This document shows, one piece after another, positions 8,583 through 18,837 of a stretch of DNA of 60,963 nt. Every line of letters starts with the position of its first letter. Position 1 is the first letter of the stretch. Source of the DNA: Desulfobacca sp. (GTDB taxonomy: Bacteria; Desulfobacterota; Desulfobaccia; Desulfobaccales; Desulfobaccaceae); NCBI GenBank assembly GCA_028695935.1, contig JAQVHY010000003.1, positions 1 to 60,963 on the forward strand, written 5' to 3'. Made by a program: the position numbers and the translations under genes. The notes beneath the pieces were generated by a model. It did no database searches. It saw only the letters and a program-made list of their open reading frames with translations, and had not been told where the DNA came from.

Positions 8583-10154
8583 ATGGGTTGGCCGGGAGGA
8601 TCGACCACACTGCTAGTGATAGTAGTGATTGGCGGCTTAGGTCTGCTGGCCGGCTTCTATCTCCGCAAAATGATCCTGGAATCCCGGATCAAATCTGTGG
8701 AGTGCCTGGCTAAGAAAATGTTGGACGAAGCCAGGAAAGAGGCCGAAGGCATCAGAAAGGAAGCCAGTCTTCAGGCAAAGGATCAGCTTTATCAATTAAA
8801 AGTCGAGTTCGATAAGGAGGCCCGGGAACGTCGGCTAGAATTAAATATCTTAGAGAAACGGCTGCTGCAAAAAGAGGAGCACCTGGAACGCAAAACCGCT
8901 ACCCTGGACGCCAAAGACTCGGAATTGGCCAAGCGGGAAAAAGCCATCGTCAAGACCGAAAAAGGCTTACAAGAACAGGAAAACCGTTATCAGCAATTAA
9001 TCCAGGAACAAAAAAACCAGTTGGAGCGCCTGGCGGGTATCAGTTCGGAAGAGGCCCGCAGTCTTCTGCTCCAGGCCTTGGAACGAGAGATTCGCACTGA
9101 TGCCGCCCGCATGGTCAAAAGGGTCGAGGCCGAGGCCCGGGAACTGGCCGATAAGAAGGCCAAAGAGGTAATCGCCCTGGCCATTAAACGCTATGCCGGT
9201 GATTATGTGGCCGAGCAGACGGTGTCGGTGATAAACTTACCCAACGAAGAGATGAAAGGCCGGATCATCGGTCGAGAAGGCCGTAATATCCGGGCTATTG
9301 AAGCTGCCACCGGGATCGACGTCATCATTGACGATACTCCCGAGGCGGTAATTCTTTCCGGGTTTAATCCTATCCGCCGGGAGGTAGCCCGGCTGTCGTT
9401 GGAGCGCTTGATTACCGATGGTCGTATCCATCCGGCCCGGATTGAGGAAATTGTTGACAAAGTGACCCAGGAAATGGAGGTCAATGTCCGGGAAGCTGGT
9501 GAAGAGGCGGCCTTTGACGTGGGCGTGCACGGTCTGCACCCGGAATTGATCAAGCTCTTGGGAAAGCTTAAATACCGCACCAGTTTCGCCCAGAATGTCC
9601 TCCAACATTCAAAGGAAGTTGCTTTCCTGTGCGGTATTATGGCCTCGGAACTGGGAGTTAATGTCAAACAGGCCAAACGGGCCGGGCTGTTGCATGATTT
9701 GGGTAAAGCGGTGGACCACGAAATTGAGGGTCCACATGCCCTGATCGGGGCGGAATTAGCCAAACGTTACGGCGAGTCGCCCAAGGTCGTGCATGCCATC
9801 GCGGCTCATCATGAGGATGTCCCGCCGGAAAGTTTGTTGGCCATCCTGGTGCAAGCCGCCGATACATTATCCGGAGCCCGGCCGGGAGCCCGACGGGAAA
9901 TGCTGGAGTCCTATGTCAAACGGCTGGAGGAACTGGAAAAGATTGCCCGTTCCTTTAATGGCGTCAGTAAGACTTACGCCATCCAGGCCGGTCGCGAGGT
10001 TCGCCTGATCGTGGACAGCGACCAGCTCAGCGATGAGGAGGCGGTATTGCTCAGCCGGGAGGTAGCCAAAGAGGTGGAGAAGAAGCTGACCTATCCCGGA
10101 CAGATCAAGGTTACAGTAATCCGTGAGACCCGGGCCGTAGAATATGCCCGTTAA
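8583..10154 (+). CDS. rny: Ribonuclease Y
   Basis: N-terminal TM, coiled coil, KH domain GRIIGREGRNIRAIEAATGIDVIIDDTPE, HD domain HDLGKAVDHE. Confidence 0.96.
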   Translation: MGWPGGSTTLLVIVVIGGLGLLAGFYLRKMILESRIKSVECLAKKMLDEARKEAEGIRKEASLQAKDQLYQLKVEFDKEARERRLELNILEKRLLQKEEHLERKTATLDAKDSELAKREKAIVKTEKGLQEQENRYQQLIQEQKNQLERLAGISSEEARSLLLQALEREIRTDAARMVKRVEAEARELADKKAKEVIALAIKRYAGDYVAEQTVSVINLPNEEMKGRIIGREGRNIRAIEAATGIDVIIDDTPEAVILSGFNPIRREVARLSLERLITDGRIHPARIEEIVDKVTQEMEVNVREAGEEAAFDVGVHGLHPELIKLLGKLKYRTSFAQNVLQHSKEVAFLCGIMASELGVNVKQAKRAGLLHDLGKAVDHEIEGPHALIGAELAKRYGESPKVVHAIAAHHEDVPPESLLAILVQAADTLSGARPGARREMLESYVKRLEELEKIARSFNGVSKTYAIQAGREVRLIVDSDQLSDEEAVLLSREVAKEVEKKLTYPGQIKVTVIRETRAVEYAR

Positions 10155-10180
10155 GGAGTTCTGGTTGGTAGTTTTCGTTC

Positions 10181-10253
10181 TTAGTTTTAGTTGAGAGTTT
10201 TGGTTGATAAAAAACAAAACCATCAGCTAAAACTAAAACTATCAACTAAAACC
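10181..10253. repeat. Imperfect inverted arrays of (t)agtttt-type / (a)actaaa-type repeats
   Basis: ttagttttagttgagagttttggttgat ... atcagctaaaactaaaactatcaactaaaacc between rny and ymdB-like gene. Confidence 0.8.
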
Positions 10254-10255
10254 AA

Positions 10256-11038
10256 ATGAAAATCTTTTTCATCGGTGACATCATGGGGGCACCGGGACGC
10301 CGGGCCATTGCCCATCTGCTCCACAAGGTGGTTGATCAGCATCAGATCGATCTGGTGGTCGCCAACGGCGAAAATGCGGCCGGCGGCATCGGCATTACCC
10401 CGCCCCTGGCTGAGCAACTGTTGGGACAAGGAATCGATATCCTGACCAGCGGCAACCACCTATGGAAACATAAAGAGATTATCCCCTATCTGGAGTCCAG
10501 TGACCGCCTGTTGCGCCCGGCCAATTACCCGCCTGAGACCCCGGGACAGGGATTGGCCATAGTGGAGACCCCGGCCGGGGAACCCGTGGCCATCTTCAAT
10601 CTGGAAGGTCGGGTGTTCATGAGTCCGTTGGAGTGCCCTTTTAGGTGCGCGGATCGGCAACTGGCCACTATCCCCTCAGAGGTGCGGGTTATTCTGGTAG
10701 ATTTCCATGCCGAGGCGACCAGCGAAAAGCAGGCCCTGGGGTGGTATCTGGACGGCCGGGTCAGCGCGGTGATCGGCACTCATACTCATGTGCAGACCGC
10801 GGATGAACGCATTCTGCCGGGAGGGACCGGGTATCTTACCGACGCCGGGTTTACCGGTCCCTGTGATTCGGTAATCGGCATGAATAAGGATGTCATTATC
10901 GAGCGCTTCTTGACGCAGCGCCCGCAACAATTTAAAGTAGCCACTCAAAATATCCAATTACAGGGGGTGGTCCTCAATATTAATTCGGAAGGGCGATGTC
11001 TGGACCTGACCAGAATCCAATTACCTTTAAGATCATGA
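10256..11038 (+). CDS. YmdB-family metallophosphoesterase (TIGR00282-like)
   Basis: MKIFFIGDIMGAPGRRAI, VANGENAAGGIGITP, DILTSGNHLWKHKEI, GTHTHVQTADE. Confidence 0.92.
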   Translation: MKIFFIGDIMGAPGRRAIAHLLHKVVDQHQIDLVVANGENAAGGIGITPPLAEQLLGQGIDILTSGNHLWKHKEIIPYLESSDRLLRPANYPPETPGQGLAIVETPAGEPVAIFNLEGRVFMSPLECPFRCADRQLATIPSEVRVILVDFHAEATSEKQALGWYLDGRVSAVIGTHTHVQTADERILPGGTGYLTDAGFTGPCDSVIGMNKDVIIERFLTQRPQQFKVATQNIQLQGVVLNINSEGRCLDLTRIQLPLRS

Positions 11039-11069
11039 ATAACCTATAAAAATATCTGGAGTAATAAAA

Positions 11070-11792
11070 ATGCGACGATCATTGAACGCTTGGCTGGTTG
11101 TTACGGCGCTGATCTTCATGGGCTGTGCCACTTATCAGTCGCGGGTAACCCCGTTTAAATTGCCCCAGGCTTATCCCAACGTGCAGCAAATCAATGGCAC
11201 TGCTATTGCTGCCCGGGCCTGGGACCGGGAAGAGGAAGCGCGGGCCGCCTTTGGCTTCAACATTATCAAAGCCGGGTTATTGCCGGTGCAGGTAGTCTTT
11301 GACAACCAGGGCTCCCAGACCTTACAGATCAATCCCAGTCAAACCTTTTTAGTTAACTACAACAATGAATTATTTCCGGTGCTAGATGATCAGATCGCCT
11401 ATGATCGGGTCAGCCAGGCCTCCGACTTTTCCGAAGCAGTGCGCGGCTTCACCAAAGGCGGATTTTTGGGTGGGGCGGCCGGTGCCCTGATCGGTGCCGC
11501 GGTTGGAGTAGTTGCGGGCCGCGATGCCGGAGATTACGCCATGCGCGGCGCGGTGGCCGGGGCGGCGACCGGAGCAGTCCTGGGAGCCGGGACCGGGGGC
11601 AGTTCCGACCTGGGTCGGACGATTACCGAGGACCTTTATAACCGGAGTCTGACCAATAATCCCATCAAGCCGCAGGAAGTGGCGCAAGGCATTATCCTGT
11701 TTCCCGCGGAAGCGGGACGGCCGCAAGTGCTGAGATTACAAATCAAAGAAAAAGAAACGGAAAAGACCACTAATTTAAACCTGATCCTTTAA
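11070..11792 (+). CDS. Putative lipoprotein with glycine-zipper segment
   Basis: Lipobox-like LIFMGCATY; GGAAGALIGAAVGVVAGRDAG...GAATGAVLGAGTG. Confidence 0.65.
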   Translation: MRRSLNAWLVVTALIFMGCATYQSRVTPFKLPQAYPNVQQINGTAIAARAWDREEEARAAFGFNIIKAGLLPVQVVFDNQGSQTLQINPSQTFLVNYNNELFPVLDDQIAYDRVSQASDFSEAVRGFTKGGFLGGAAGALIGAAVGVVAGRDAGDYAMRGAVAGAATGAVLGAGTGGSSDLGRTITEDLYNRSLTNNPIKPQEVAQGIILFPAEAGRPQVLRLQIKEKETEKTTNLNLIL

Positions 11793-11834
11793 CCCCGACA
11801 ACCAGGGGGATGAGCCCGACCACTGTGAGCTAAT

Positions 11835-12032
11835 ATGGAATTTCGGCAAGTAATTGATCTGATGCGGCTGAAAGAGGAATTTATCAAGGAAAATCTGGAA
11901 CTGATCCCCCGGGAATTTCAGCCTTATGCTGCGGCTTGGCGGGTGTCGGCGGCCCATTTTGTGGATCTATTTTTGGAGTACCTGGATCGACAGGGACTGG
12001 AAATTTCCTTTAAACGCGGTTTTTCCGACTAG
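11835..12032 (+). CDS. Small hypothetical protein (65 aa)
   Basis: ATG ORF between two codirectional genes; no family recognised. Confidence 0.4.
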   Translation: MEFRQVIDLMRLKEEFIKENLELIPREFQPYAAAWRVSAAHFVDLFLEYLDRQGLEISFKRGFSD

Positions 12033-12155
12033 CAGCCCGGCACTACTAAAGAATTCCGGGAATTTGAGGTTGACGGCGGTAAGATATTAGATTTAAATGA
12101 ACACAGCTTATACTATTCTGCACTATCGGGAGATTCTCTGGGCAAAGGACTAAAT

Positions 12156-13313
12156 ATGAAAATCCACGAATATCAGGCTAAACAGTTATTGAAAAAGTTC
12201 GACGTGCCGATCCCCCAGGGTGGGCTGGCGGCCGATCCCCATGAGGCTTATCAGATTGCCGAAGCGCTCGGGGGTGAGACCTATGTCGTCAAGGCCCAGA
12301 TCCACGCCGGCGGCCGCGGTAAAGGCGGCGGCGTCAAGGTGGCCACCGACTTAGATGAGGTCCGGCAACTGGCCGAAGCCATCCTGGGCATGACCCTGGT
12401 GACCCATCAGACCGGCCCGGAAGGCCGGGTGGTCCAGAAGGTCCTGGTGGAACAGGCCCTGGACATCAAGCAGGAGCTTTATCTGGGTATCGTCATTGAC
12501 CGGGCCCAGGCCCGGCCGGTGATCATGATGAGCGCCGCCGGGGGCATGGAGATCGAAGAAGTGGCGGCCCGTACCCCGGAGCTGATCGTCAAAGAGGCCA
12601 TCGACCCGGCCGTCGGCCTGATGCCTTACCAGACCCGCAACCTGGCCTTTGGGGTAGGGCTGGATGGGGCCTTGATCCGCACCGCCTCCAGTTTTATCAG
12701 CAATCTTTACCAGATGTTTATGGCCTATGACTGCTCCCTGGTGGAAATCAACCCCCTGGTAATTACCACCGACGGCCAGATGCTGGCCCTGGACGCCAAG
12801 GTCAATTTCGACGATAACGCCCTGTATCGCCATAAGGACTTGATCGAACTCGAAGACCCGAACGAAATCGATCCCCTCGAACTGGAGGCCAAGAAACATA
12901 ATCTTAACTATATCCGGCTGGATGGCACGGTCGGGGCGATGGTCAACGGGGCGGGCCTGGCTATGGCGACCATGGACCTGATCAAGCTGGCCGGGGCCGA
13001 ACCGGCCAATTTCCTGGACGTCGGCGGCGGCGCCAGCGCCGATATGATTACCAATGGCTTTCGGATTATCCTGGGTGACCCGCGGGTCAAGGCCATCCTG
13101 ATCAATATCTTCGGCGGCATCCTGCGCTGCGATGTCCTGGCTCAGGGGGTGCTGGAGGCGGCTAAACAGGTAGAGGTCAAGGTGCCGATCATCATCCGCC
13201 TGGAAGGCACCCGCTGCGAGATCGGCCGCGACCTGTTAAAAGATTCGGGCCTCAACTTCACCGTGGCCGGGGACATGCTGGACGCGGCGCACAAGGTGGC
13301 GGCGTTGGCCTAA
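12156..13313 (+). CDS. sucC: Succinyl-CoA ligase beta subunit
   Basis: [25 protein letters not shown]-grasp domain, [15 protein letters not shown]. Confidence 0.96.
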   Translation: MKIHEYQAKQLLKKFDVPIPQGGLAADPHEAYQIAEALGGETYVVKAQIHAGGRGKGGGVKVATDLDEVRQLAEAILGMTLVTHQTGPEGRVVQKVLVEQALDIKQELYLGIVIDRAQARPVIMMSAAGGMEIEEVAARTPELIVKEAIDPAVGLMPYQTRNLAFGVGLDGALIRTASSFISNLYQMFMAYDCSLVEINPLVITTDGQMLALDAKVNFDDNALYRHKDLIELEDPNEIDPLELEAKKHNLNYIRLDGTVGAMVNGAGLAMATMDLIKLAGAEPANFLDVGGGASADMITNGFRIILGDPRVKAILINIFGGILRCDVLAQGVLEAAKQVEVKVPIIIRLEGTRCEIGRDLLKDSGLNFTVAGDMLDAAHKVAALA

Positions 13314-13375
13314 AAGACCGATTGGCGGCTCCATGACTCACCCATAACTTATAAGAATCTTATAGGACTTCAACC

Positions 13376-13403
13376 TTGAACCTTGAACTTTGAACTTTGA
13401 ACT
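13376..13403. repeat. Heptanucleotide array ttgaacc(ttgaact)x3
   Basis: Four 7-nt units between sucC and sucD. Confidence 0.95.
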
Positions 13404-13424
13404 ATCTAAGCAGAAAGCGACAAC

Positions 13425-14297
13425 ATGAGCGTTTTGGTAAATCATGATACTCGACTGGTGGTGCAAGGGATTACTGGCAAGGAAGGCTCCTTTCATACCC
13501 GGCAATGTGTGGAATACGGTACTAAGGTAGTGGCCGGGGTGACGCCGGGCAAGGGCGGCCAACATATGGACGAGATCCCGGTATTTAATACCGTAAAGCA
13601 GGCGGTGGCCCAGGCCGGGGCCAACACCGCGATGATCTTTGTGCCCCCGGCCTTTGCCGCGGATGCCATCCTGGAGGCCGCCGAGGCCGGGATCAAGGTG
13701 ATCGTCTGCATTACCGAGGGCATTCCCACCCTGGACATGGTGAAGGTGGCGCGCTATCTGGAAGGCACCGATATTCGGCTGATCGGCCCCAATTGCCCTG
13801 GCATCATCTCGCCGGGCCAGGCCAAGGTGGGGATCATGCCGGGCCAGATTCATCAACCCGGTCCGATCGGGGTGGTGTCGCGCAGCGGCACTTTGACCTA
13901 CGAAGCGGTCTATCAGCTAACCTTGCAGGGGCTGGGGCAATCCACCTGTGTGGGCATCGGCGGCGATCCGATCATCGGTACTAATTTCATTGATATGCTG
14001 CGGCTGTTTCAGGCCGATTTCCAGACCAGTGGTATTGTCTTAATCGGCGAGATCGGCGGCACTGCCGAAGAAGAGGCCGCAGCTTTTATTAAGGCGGAGG
14101 TCAGCAAGCCGGTCGTGGCCTTCATTGCCGGGCAGACCGCGCCGCCGGGCAAACGCATGGGTCATGCCGGGGCCATCATCTCCGGGGGCAGCGGCAAGGC
14201 CGCGGATAAGATGGCCGCCTTGGAAGCGGCAGGCATTACCGTGGTCCGCAACATCGGCGAGTTAGGGGCAATCTGTAAAAAGGTTATGGGCGCTTGA
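13425..14297 (+). CDS. sucD: Succinyl-CoA ligase alpha subunit
   Basis: [50 protein letters not shown]. Confidence 0.96.
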   Translation: MSVLVNHDTRLVVQGITGKEGSFHTRQCVEYGTKVVAGVTPGKGGQHMDEIPVFNTVKQAVAQAGANTAMIFVPPAFAADAILEAAEAGIKVIVCITEGIPTLDMVKVARYLEGTDIRLIGPNCPGIISPGQAKVGIMPGQIHQPGPIGVVSRSGTLTYEAVYQLTLQGLGQSTCVGIGGDPIIGTNFIDMLRLFQADFQTSGIVLIGEIGGTAEEEAAAFIKAEVSKPVVAFIAGQTAPPGKRMGHAGAIISGGSGKAADKMAALEAAGITVVRNIGELGAICKKVMGA

Positions 14298-14304
14298 TGG
14301 CTTT

Positions 14305-14847
14305 ATGAAAATTTTATTACATATCTGCTGTGCGCCGTGCGCCCTCTACCCGCGGCAGGAGCTCAGCGGGGCCAAAATGGAGGTGCACGGCTATTTTTAT
14401 AACCCGAATATTCAACCCTACCAGGAACTTGAACGCCGGTTAAGCACCCTGGAAGATTACGCCGCCAGCTCCGGCCTCCCCCTGATCGTGGACCGGCGTT
14501 ATGAACTGGAGGAATTCTTGCGCCTGATGGTCTTTCGCGAACAGCAGCGCTGCCGGATCTGTTACCATCTGCGGTTAAAAGGCACGGCCCACGTAGCCCG
14601 GCACGGCAAGTTTGACGCCTTTAGCACTACCCTACTCTACAGCAAACAACAGCAACACGACCTGATCCGGGAAATCGGCGAGCAGGTCGGCCGCGAATTG
14701 GGGGTACCCTTCTACTATCAGGATTTTCGTCCGGGCTGGAAGCAAGGCATAGAGGAATCAAAGCGGCTCGGGCTTTATCGGCAGAGTTACTGCGGTTGTA
14801 TTTACAGCGAACGGGATCGGTATTATCACCCAGAAAAAAAGAAATAA
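14305..14847 (+). CDS. queH: QueH-type epoxyqueuosine reductase (DUF208)
   Basis: LLHICCAPCALYP, FYNPNIQPYQEL, C-terminal YCGCIYSERDR. Confidence 0.9.
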   Translation: MKILLHICCAPCALYPRQELSGAKMEVHGYFYNPNIQPYQELERRLSTLEDYAASSGLPLIVDRRYELEEFLRLMVFREQQRCRICYHLRLKGTAHVARHGKFDAFSTTLLYSKQQQHDLIREIGEQVGRELGVPFYYQDFRPGWKQGIEESKRLGLYRQSYCGCIYSERDRYYHPEKKK

Positions 14848-14850
14848 TTC

Positions 14851-14914
14851 CACGCCCAGACGCAAAGACGCAAAGTAATTTAACTAACTCTTAGCGTCTT
14901 GGCGACTTGGCGTG
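14851..14914. repeat. Imperfect inverted repeat upstream of cobA-hemD
   Basis: cacgcccagacgcaaagacgcaaag (14851-14875) versus cttagcgtcttggcgacttggcgtg (14890-14914), about 21/25 complementary. Confidence 0.8.
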
Positions 14915-14922
14915 AGAAAATA

Positions 14923-16461
14923 ATGACTAAAGACACTAAAGGCATAGTCTATCTGGTGGGCGCCGGGCCCGGCGATCCCGGTCTGATCACCCAGCGCGGT
15001 CTGGAGGTGCTCCAGCAGGCCGACTGCCTGGTTTATGATTATCTGGCTAATCAGACCCTGCTGGCGGCCGCGCCGCCGGAGGCCGAAATCATTTATGTGG
15101 GCAAACGCGGCGGCGATCACACCCTGAGCCAGGCTAAAATCAACCAGTTGCTGGTGGCCAAGGCCCAGGCCGGTCTAAAAGTCGTGCGCCTCAAGGGCGG
15201 CGATCCCTATATCTTTGGCCGCGGCGGGGAAGAAGCCGAGGAATTAGCCCAACACGGCATTCCCTTTGAAGTGGTGCCGGGCATCAGCTCGGCCGTAGCG
15301 GTCCCGGCCTACGCCGGGATCCCGCTGACCCATCGGCGCTATGCCTCGCTGGTGTCCTTAATCACCGGCCACGAAGACCCCACCAAGCCAGAGAGCGCCA
15401 TCCCCTGGGAGATTCTGGCGCACAGCCCCGGCACCCTGGTCTTTCTGATGGGGGTGAAAAACCTGGCCGAAATCACCGAACAGTTACAGGCCCGGGGCAA
15501 ACCCCCTGCCACCCCCGCCGCAGTGATTCAGCAAGGGACCACGCCCGCCCAACTTACGGTCAGCGGCACCCTAAAGAATATTACCGCCTTCGCCCAAGCC
15601 GCAGGCATTCAACCCCCGGCGGTGCTGGTCGTGGGCGGAGTGGTAGAATTGCGCCCTAAGCTCAATTGGTTCGAAACCCGGCCCCTGTGGGGCAAGCGGG
15701 TGGTGGTGACCCGCTCCCGGGAGCAGGCCAGCGCCTTTGTAAAACTATTGGCGGCCCAGGGGGCAACGTGTATGGAGGTCCCCACCATCCAGATGCAACC
15801 CCCGGATAGCTATGCTGGCCTGGATAACGCCTTAGGACAACTCTCGCGCTATGACTGGTTAATCCTGACCAGCACTAATGGGGTCAAGGCCTTTATGACC
15901 CGGCTGCTCCAGTCCGGGCAGGATGTGCGGGCCTTGGGGAGTCTAAAGATTGCCGCTATTGGCGCGGCTACCGCCCAGGCTTTGCGGGAATACAGTCTGG
16001 TCGCGGATTGTGTGCCCACGGATTACCGGGCCGAGGGCCTGGTGGCCAGCCTAGGCCCGCAGATCCGCCCCGGAAGCCTGATCCTGCTGCCCCGGGCCCA
16101 GGTAGCGCGGGAAGTGTTGCCCCAGGAACTGGAGAGACGGGGGGCCTTGGTGGATGTCGTGGCCGCCTATAAGACCGTCCCGGGGCCGGGCTTGCCCCCC
16201 GAAGTCGAGGCCCGGTTTCAGCAGGGCCAGGTGGACGTTTTGACCTTTACCAGTTCTTCCACGGTAACCAACTTTGCCGCCCTGGTCGGCGAGGCGCGTT
16301 TTCCGGAACTGGCGGCCCCGGCGGTAATCGCGGCCATCGGCCCGATCACCGCGCAAACCCTGGAAAGATATGGCCTAAAGGCTCAGATTCAGCCCCAGAC
16401 TTACACGATTGCGGCCCTGACCGCGGCCATCGTGGCCTATTTCACCAAGAGTCCGGAATGA
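14923..16461 (+). CDS. cobA-hemD: Fused uroporphyrinogen-III C-methyltransferase / uroporphyrinogen-III synthase
   Basis: VYLVGAGPGDPGLIT, GGDPYIFGRGGEE, VPGISSA, then HemD-type C-terminal domain; ATG at 14923 preferred over TTG 14899. Confidence 0.92.
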   Translation: MTKDTKGIVYLVGAGPGDPGLITQRGLEVLQQADCLVYDYLANQTLLAAAPPEAEIIYVGKRGGDHTLSQAKINQLLVAKAQAGLKVVRLKGGDPYIFGRGGEEAEELAQHGIPFEVVPGISSAVAVPAYAGIPLTHRRYASLVSLITGHEDPTKPESAIPWEILAHSPGTLVFLMGVKNLAEITEQLQARGKPPATPAAVIQQGTTPAQLTVSGTLKNITAFAQAAGIQPPAVLVVGGVVELRPKLNWFETRPLWGKRVVVTRSREQASAFVKLLAAQGATCMEVPTIQMQPPDSYAGLDNALGQLSRYDWLILTSTNGVKAFMTRLLQSGQDVRALGSLKIAAIGAATAQALREYSLVADCVPTDYRAEGLVASLGPQIRPGSLILLPRAQVAREVLPQELERRGALVDVVAAYKTVPGPGLPPEVEARFQQGQVDVLTFTSSSTVTNFAALVGEARFPELAAPAVIAAIGPITAQTLERYGLKAQIQPQTYTIAALTAAIVAYFTKSPE

Positions 16462-18437
16462 AAAATCTAAAGTCATTGACCACCTCAGACCAAGCGGTCA
16501 CCCCGCCCTCGGCACCGGCCATCGATTATCGCTGGGAGCTTAATCCGGCCCAACATGAGGCGGTGACCACCCTGGAAGGGCCGGTGCTGGTGATTGCCGG
16601 GGCGGGCAGCGGCAAAACCCGGACTCTGGTGTATCGCCTGGCCTATCTGGTGGAATCGGGAGTGCCGCCCTGGGCCATTCTGTTGCTCACCTTTACTCGC
16701 AAGGCCTCTCAGGAAATGCTGTCCCGAGCCGCGCACCTGATTGATCGGCAGCTCCATGAAGTGGTGGGGGGCACCTTCCATTCCGTCTGCCATCGCTGGC
16801 TGCGGCGCTACGGCAGCCGCTTGGGCTATGAATCCGGCTTTACCATTTTAGACCGTAGTGACCAGGGGGATCTGCTGCAACTGCTGCGCGAACCCTTAAA
16901 AATTAAGGCGGGGCCCGGCCAGTTCCCCCGCAAAGAGACCATTGCCGAGCTGTTCGGGGCCGTAGTCAACAAAAATCTTCCCCTGGAAACCCTGTTGGCC
17001 CAGAACTATCCGCAATTTGAGCCTCAGACCGGGCTGTTGCACCAACTATATCAACTCTATCAGCGTCATAAACGGGAGCATCAATTACTCGATTACGATG
17101 ATCTGTTGGTGGAGGGCAAGCGTCTGCTCGCGGAACATCCCGATCTGCGTCAGACGCTATCGGAACGTTATCGCTACATCATGGTCGATGAATACCAGGA
17201 TACCAACCGGTTGCAGGCGGAACTGGTGCGGCTACTGGCCTTTAGTCATAATAATGTCATGGCGGTGGGAGACGATTCGCAGTCGATCTATTCCTTCCGA
17301 GGCGCCAACTTTAGGAATATCATGGATTTCCCGCGCCTGTTTCCCGGCACCCAGATCATCAAATTAGAGGAGAATTACCGCAGCACCCAGCCGATTCTGG
17401 ATCTGACCAATACCATCATCGCCCAGGCGCGCGAGAAATATACCAAGTGCCTGTTCACCTGGAAGAAAGAAGGCCCTAAGCCGCACCTGTTAAGGGCGGG
17501 CAGCGAAAACGAGCAGTCCCAAGTGGTCTGTAATCTGGTCGCCGAACTTCAGGAGCAAGGGTTGGCGCTCCACCAGATGGCGGTGTTGTTTCGAGCCGCC
17601 TTTCATTCCTTTGATCTGGAGATTGAACTGCTGCGGCACCAGGTGCCGTTCATGAAGTTCGGCGGCTTTAAGTTCATGGAGAGCGCCCATATCAAGGACC
17701 TGCTGTCTTATCTGCGGGTGGTGGCCAATCCCCGCGATCCCATCAGTTGGAACCGATTATTACAACTGGTTCCGGGAGTAGGCAAGAAGACCAGCCAGAA
17801 ATTGCTGATATTGCTCAAGCAGGAGGACTTTACCCTGCTCTCCGCCCTGGCCTGGTTAAATGCCCAGAAAGGGTCCAAGCAGGGTCTCAAATCATTGGCC
17901 GAACTTTTGGCCCAGTTGAACGAGCCGACGCTCAGTCCGGCTACCCAACTCAACCTGGCCCTGGCGCATTATGAGCCGATTCTCAAGACCCGTTTTGACG
18001 ATTATCCCAAGCGTTTCCGGGATCTGGAACACCTGGTGACCATTACCGCCCGCTACCGCCAACTGGGGAATCTGTTAAACGACCTTACCCTGGAGCCGCC
18101 CACCAGCCTGGCCGATGTCACTCAGGAACGGGGGGATTATCTCAACCTGTCCACCATTCATTCCGCCAAGGGCCTGGAGTGGGAGGCGGTGTTTATCATC
18201 TGGGCCGCAGAAGGGCGCTTTCCATCCAGCTATTCCCAGGATAACGAGGAAGACCTGGAGGAAGAACGGCGGTTGATGTATGTCGCCACCACCCGGGCCC
18301 GGCATTACTTATTTATCCTTTTCCCCGCGGTCAGTTATAATAGATACCTGGGGACCACCTATAACGAGGTCTCCCGTTTTGTCCAGGACTTGCCGGATCG
18401 GATTCTGACCAAGATGAGGATAGAGCCTCGATCATAA
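16458..18437 (+). CDS. UvrD/PcrA-like superfamily I DNA helicase
   Basis: LNPAQHEAVTTLEGPVLVIAGAGSGKTRTL, VDEYQDTN, GDDSQSIYSFRGA, LSTIHSAKGLEWEAVFI. Confidence 0.95.
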   Translation: MKNLKSLTTSDQAVTPPSAPAIDYRWELNPAQHEAVTTLEGPVLVIAGAGSGKTRTLVYRLAYLVESGVPPWAILLLTFTRKASQEMLSRAAHLIDRQLHEVVGGTFHSVCHRWLRRYGSRLGYESGFTILDRSDQGDLLQLLREPLKIKAGPGQFPRKETIAELFGAVVNKNLPLETLLAQNYPQFEPQTGLLHQLYQLYQRHKREHQLLDYDDLLVEGKRLLAEHPDLRQTLSERYRYIMVDEYQDTNRLQAELVRLLAFSHNNVMAVGDDSQSIYSFRGANFRNIMDFPRLFPGTQIIKLEENYRSTQPILDLTNTIIAQAREKYTKCLFTWKKEGPKPHLLRAGSENEQSQVVCNLVAELQEQGLALHQMAVLFRAAFHSFDLEIELLRHQVPFMKFGGFKFMESAHIKDLLSYLRVVANPRDPISWNRLLQLVPGVGKKTSQKLLILLKQEDFTLLSALAWLNAQKGSKQGLKSLAELLAQLNEPTLSPATQLNLALAHYEPILKTRFDDYPKRFRDLEHLVTITARYRQLGNLLNDLTLEPPTSLADVTQERGDYLNLSTIHSAKGLEWEAVFIIWAAEGRFPSSYSQDNEEDLEEERRLMYVATTRARHYLFILFPAVSYNRYLGTTYNEVSRFVQDLPDRILTKMRIEPRS

Positions 18438-18480
18438 ACTCAAAAATGAGCTCAAACCCTTAATTAACTTCAGGGCATAA

Positions 18481-18837
18481 ATGACAAACCAGCTAACAAT
18501 ACCAAAAAGCTTAAATCTTACCAAGGCCGAAACCGCGGCTTTGAACGCCCTGTTGTCCGATCTAAAGCAGCTCTGTCCTTTGGCCAAATTTAGGTTGTTC
18601 GGCTCTAAGGTCAAGGGAGTTGCAGATGCGGAGTCAGACCTGGATCTGTTTATCGAACTCCCCACTCCGGTTCCAGAAAATCTAAGGCGTCGGATCATTC
18701 ATAAGGTCTTTGAAATAAACCTCGCTTACGAAAGCAATATAAGTGTATTAATAGTCTCAACCGAAGAATGGGAAACCGGTCCCCTGACTTTATTGCCTAT
18801 TCATGCCGCCGTGGTGCAGGATGGAGTCAGCATTTGA
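18481..18837 (+). CDS. MNT-type nucleotidyltransferase (putative antitoxin of MNT/HEPN pair)
   Basis: RLFGSKVKGVADAESDLDLFIEL (GS-x-G...DxD). Confidence 0.82.
   Translation: MTNQLTIPKSLNLTKAETAALNALLSDLKQLCPLAKFRLFGSKVKGVADAESDLDLFIELPTPVPENLRRRIIHKVFEINLAYESNISVLIVSTEEWETGPLTLLPIHAAVVQDGVSI

Noticed and set aside
9203-9763. 186-aa minus-strand ORF
   Set aside because: Antisense to rny KH/HD domain; Ser/Arg-rich translation typical of shadow ORFs.
12351-12899. 182-aa minus-strand ORF
   Set aside because: Antisense to sucC; His/Gln/Asp-rich shadow translation.
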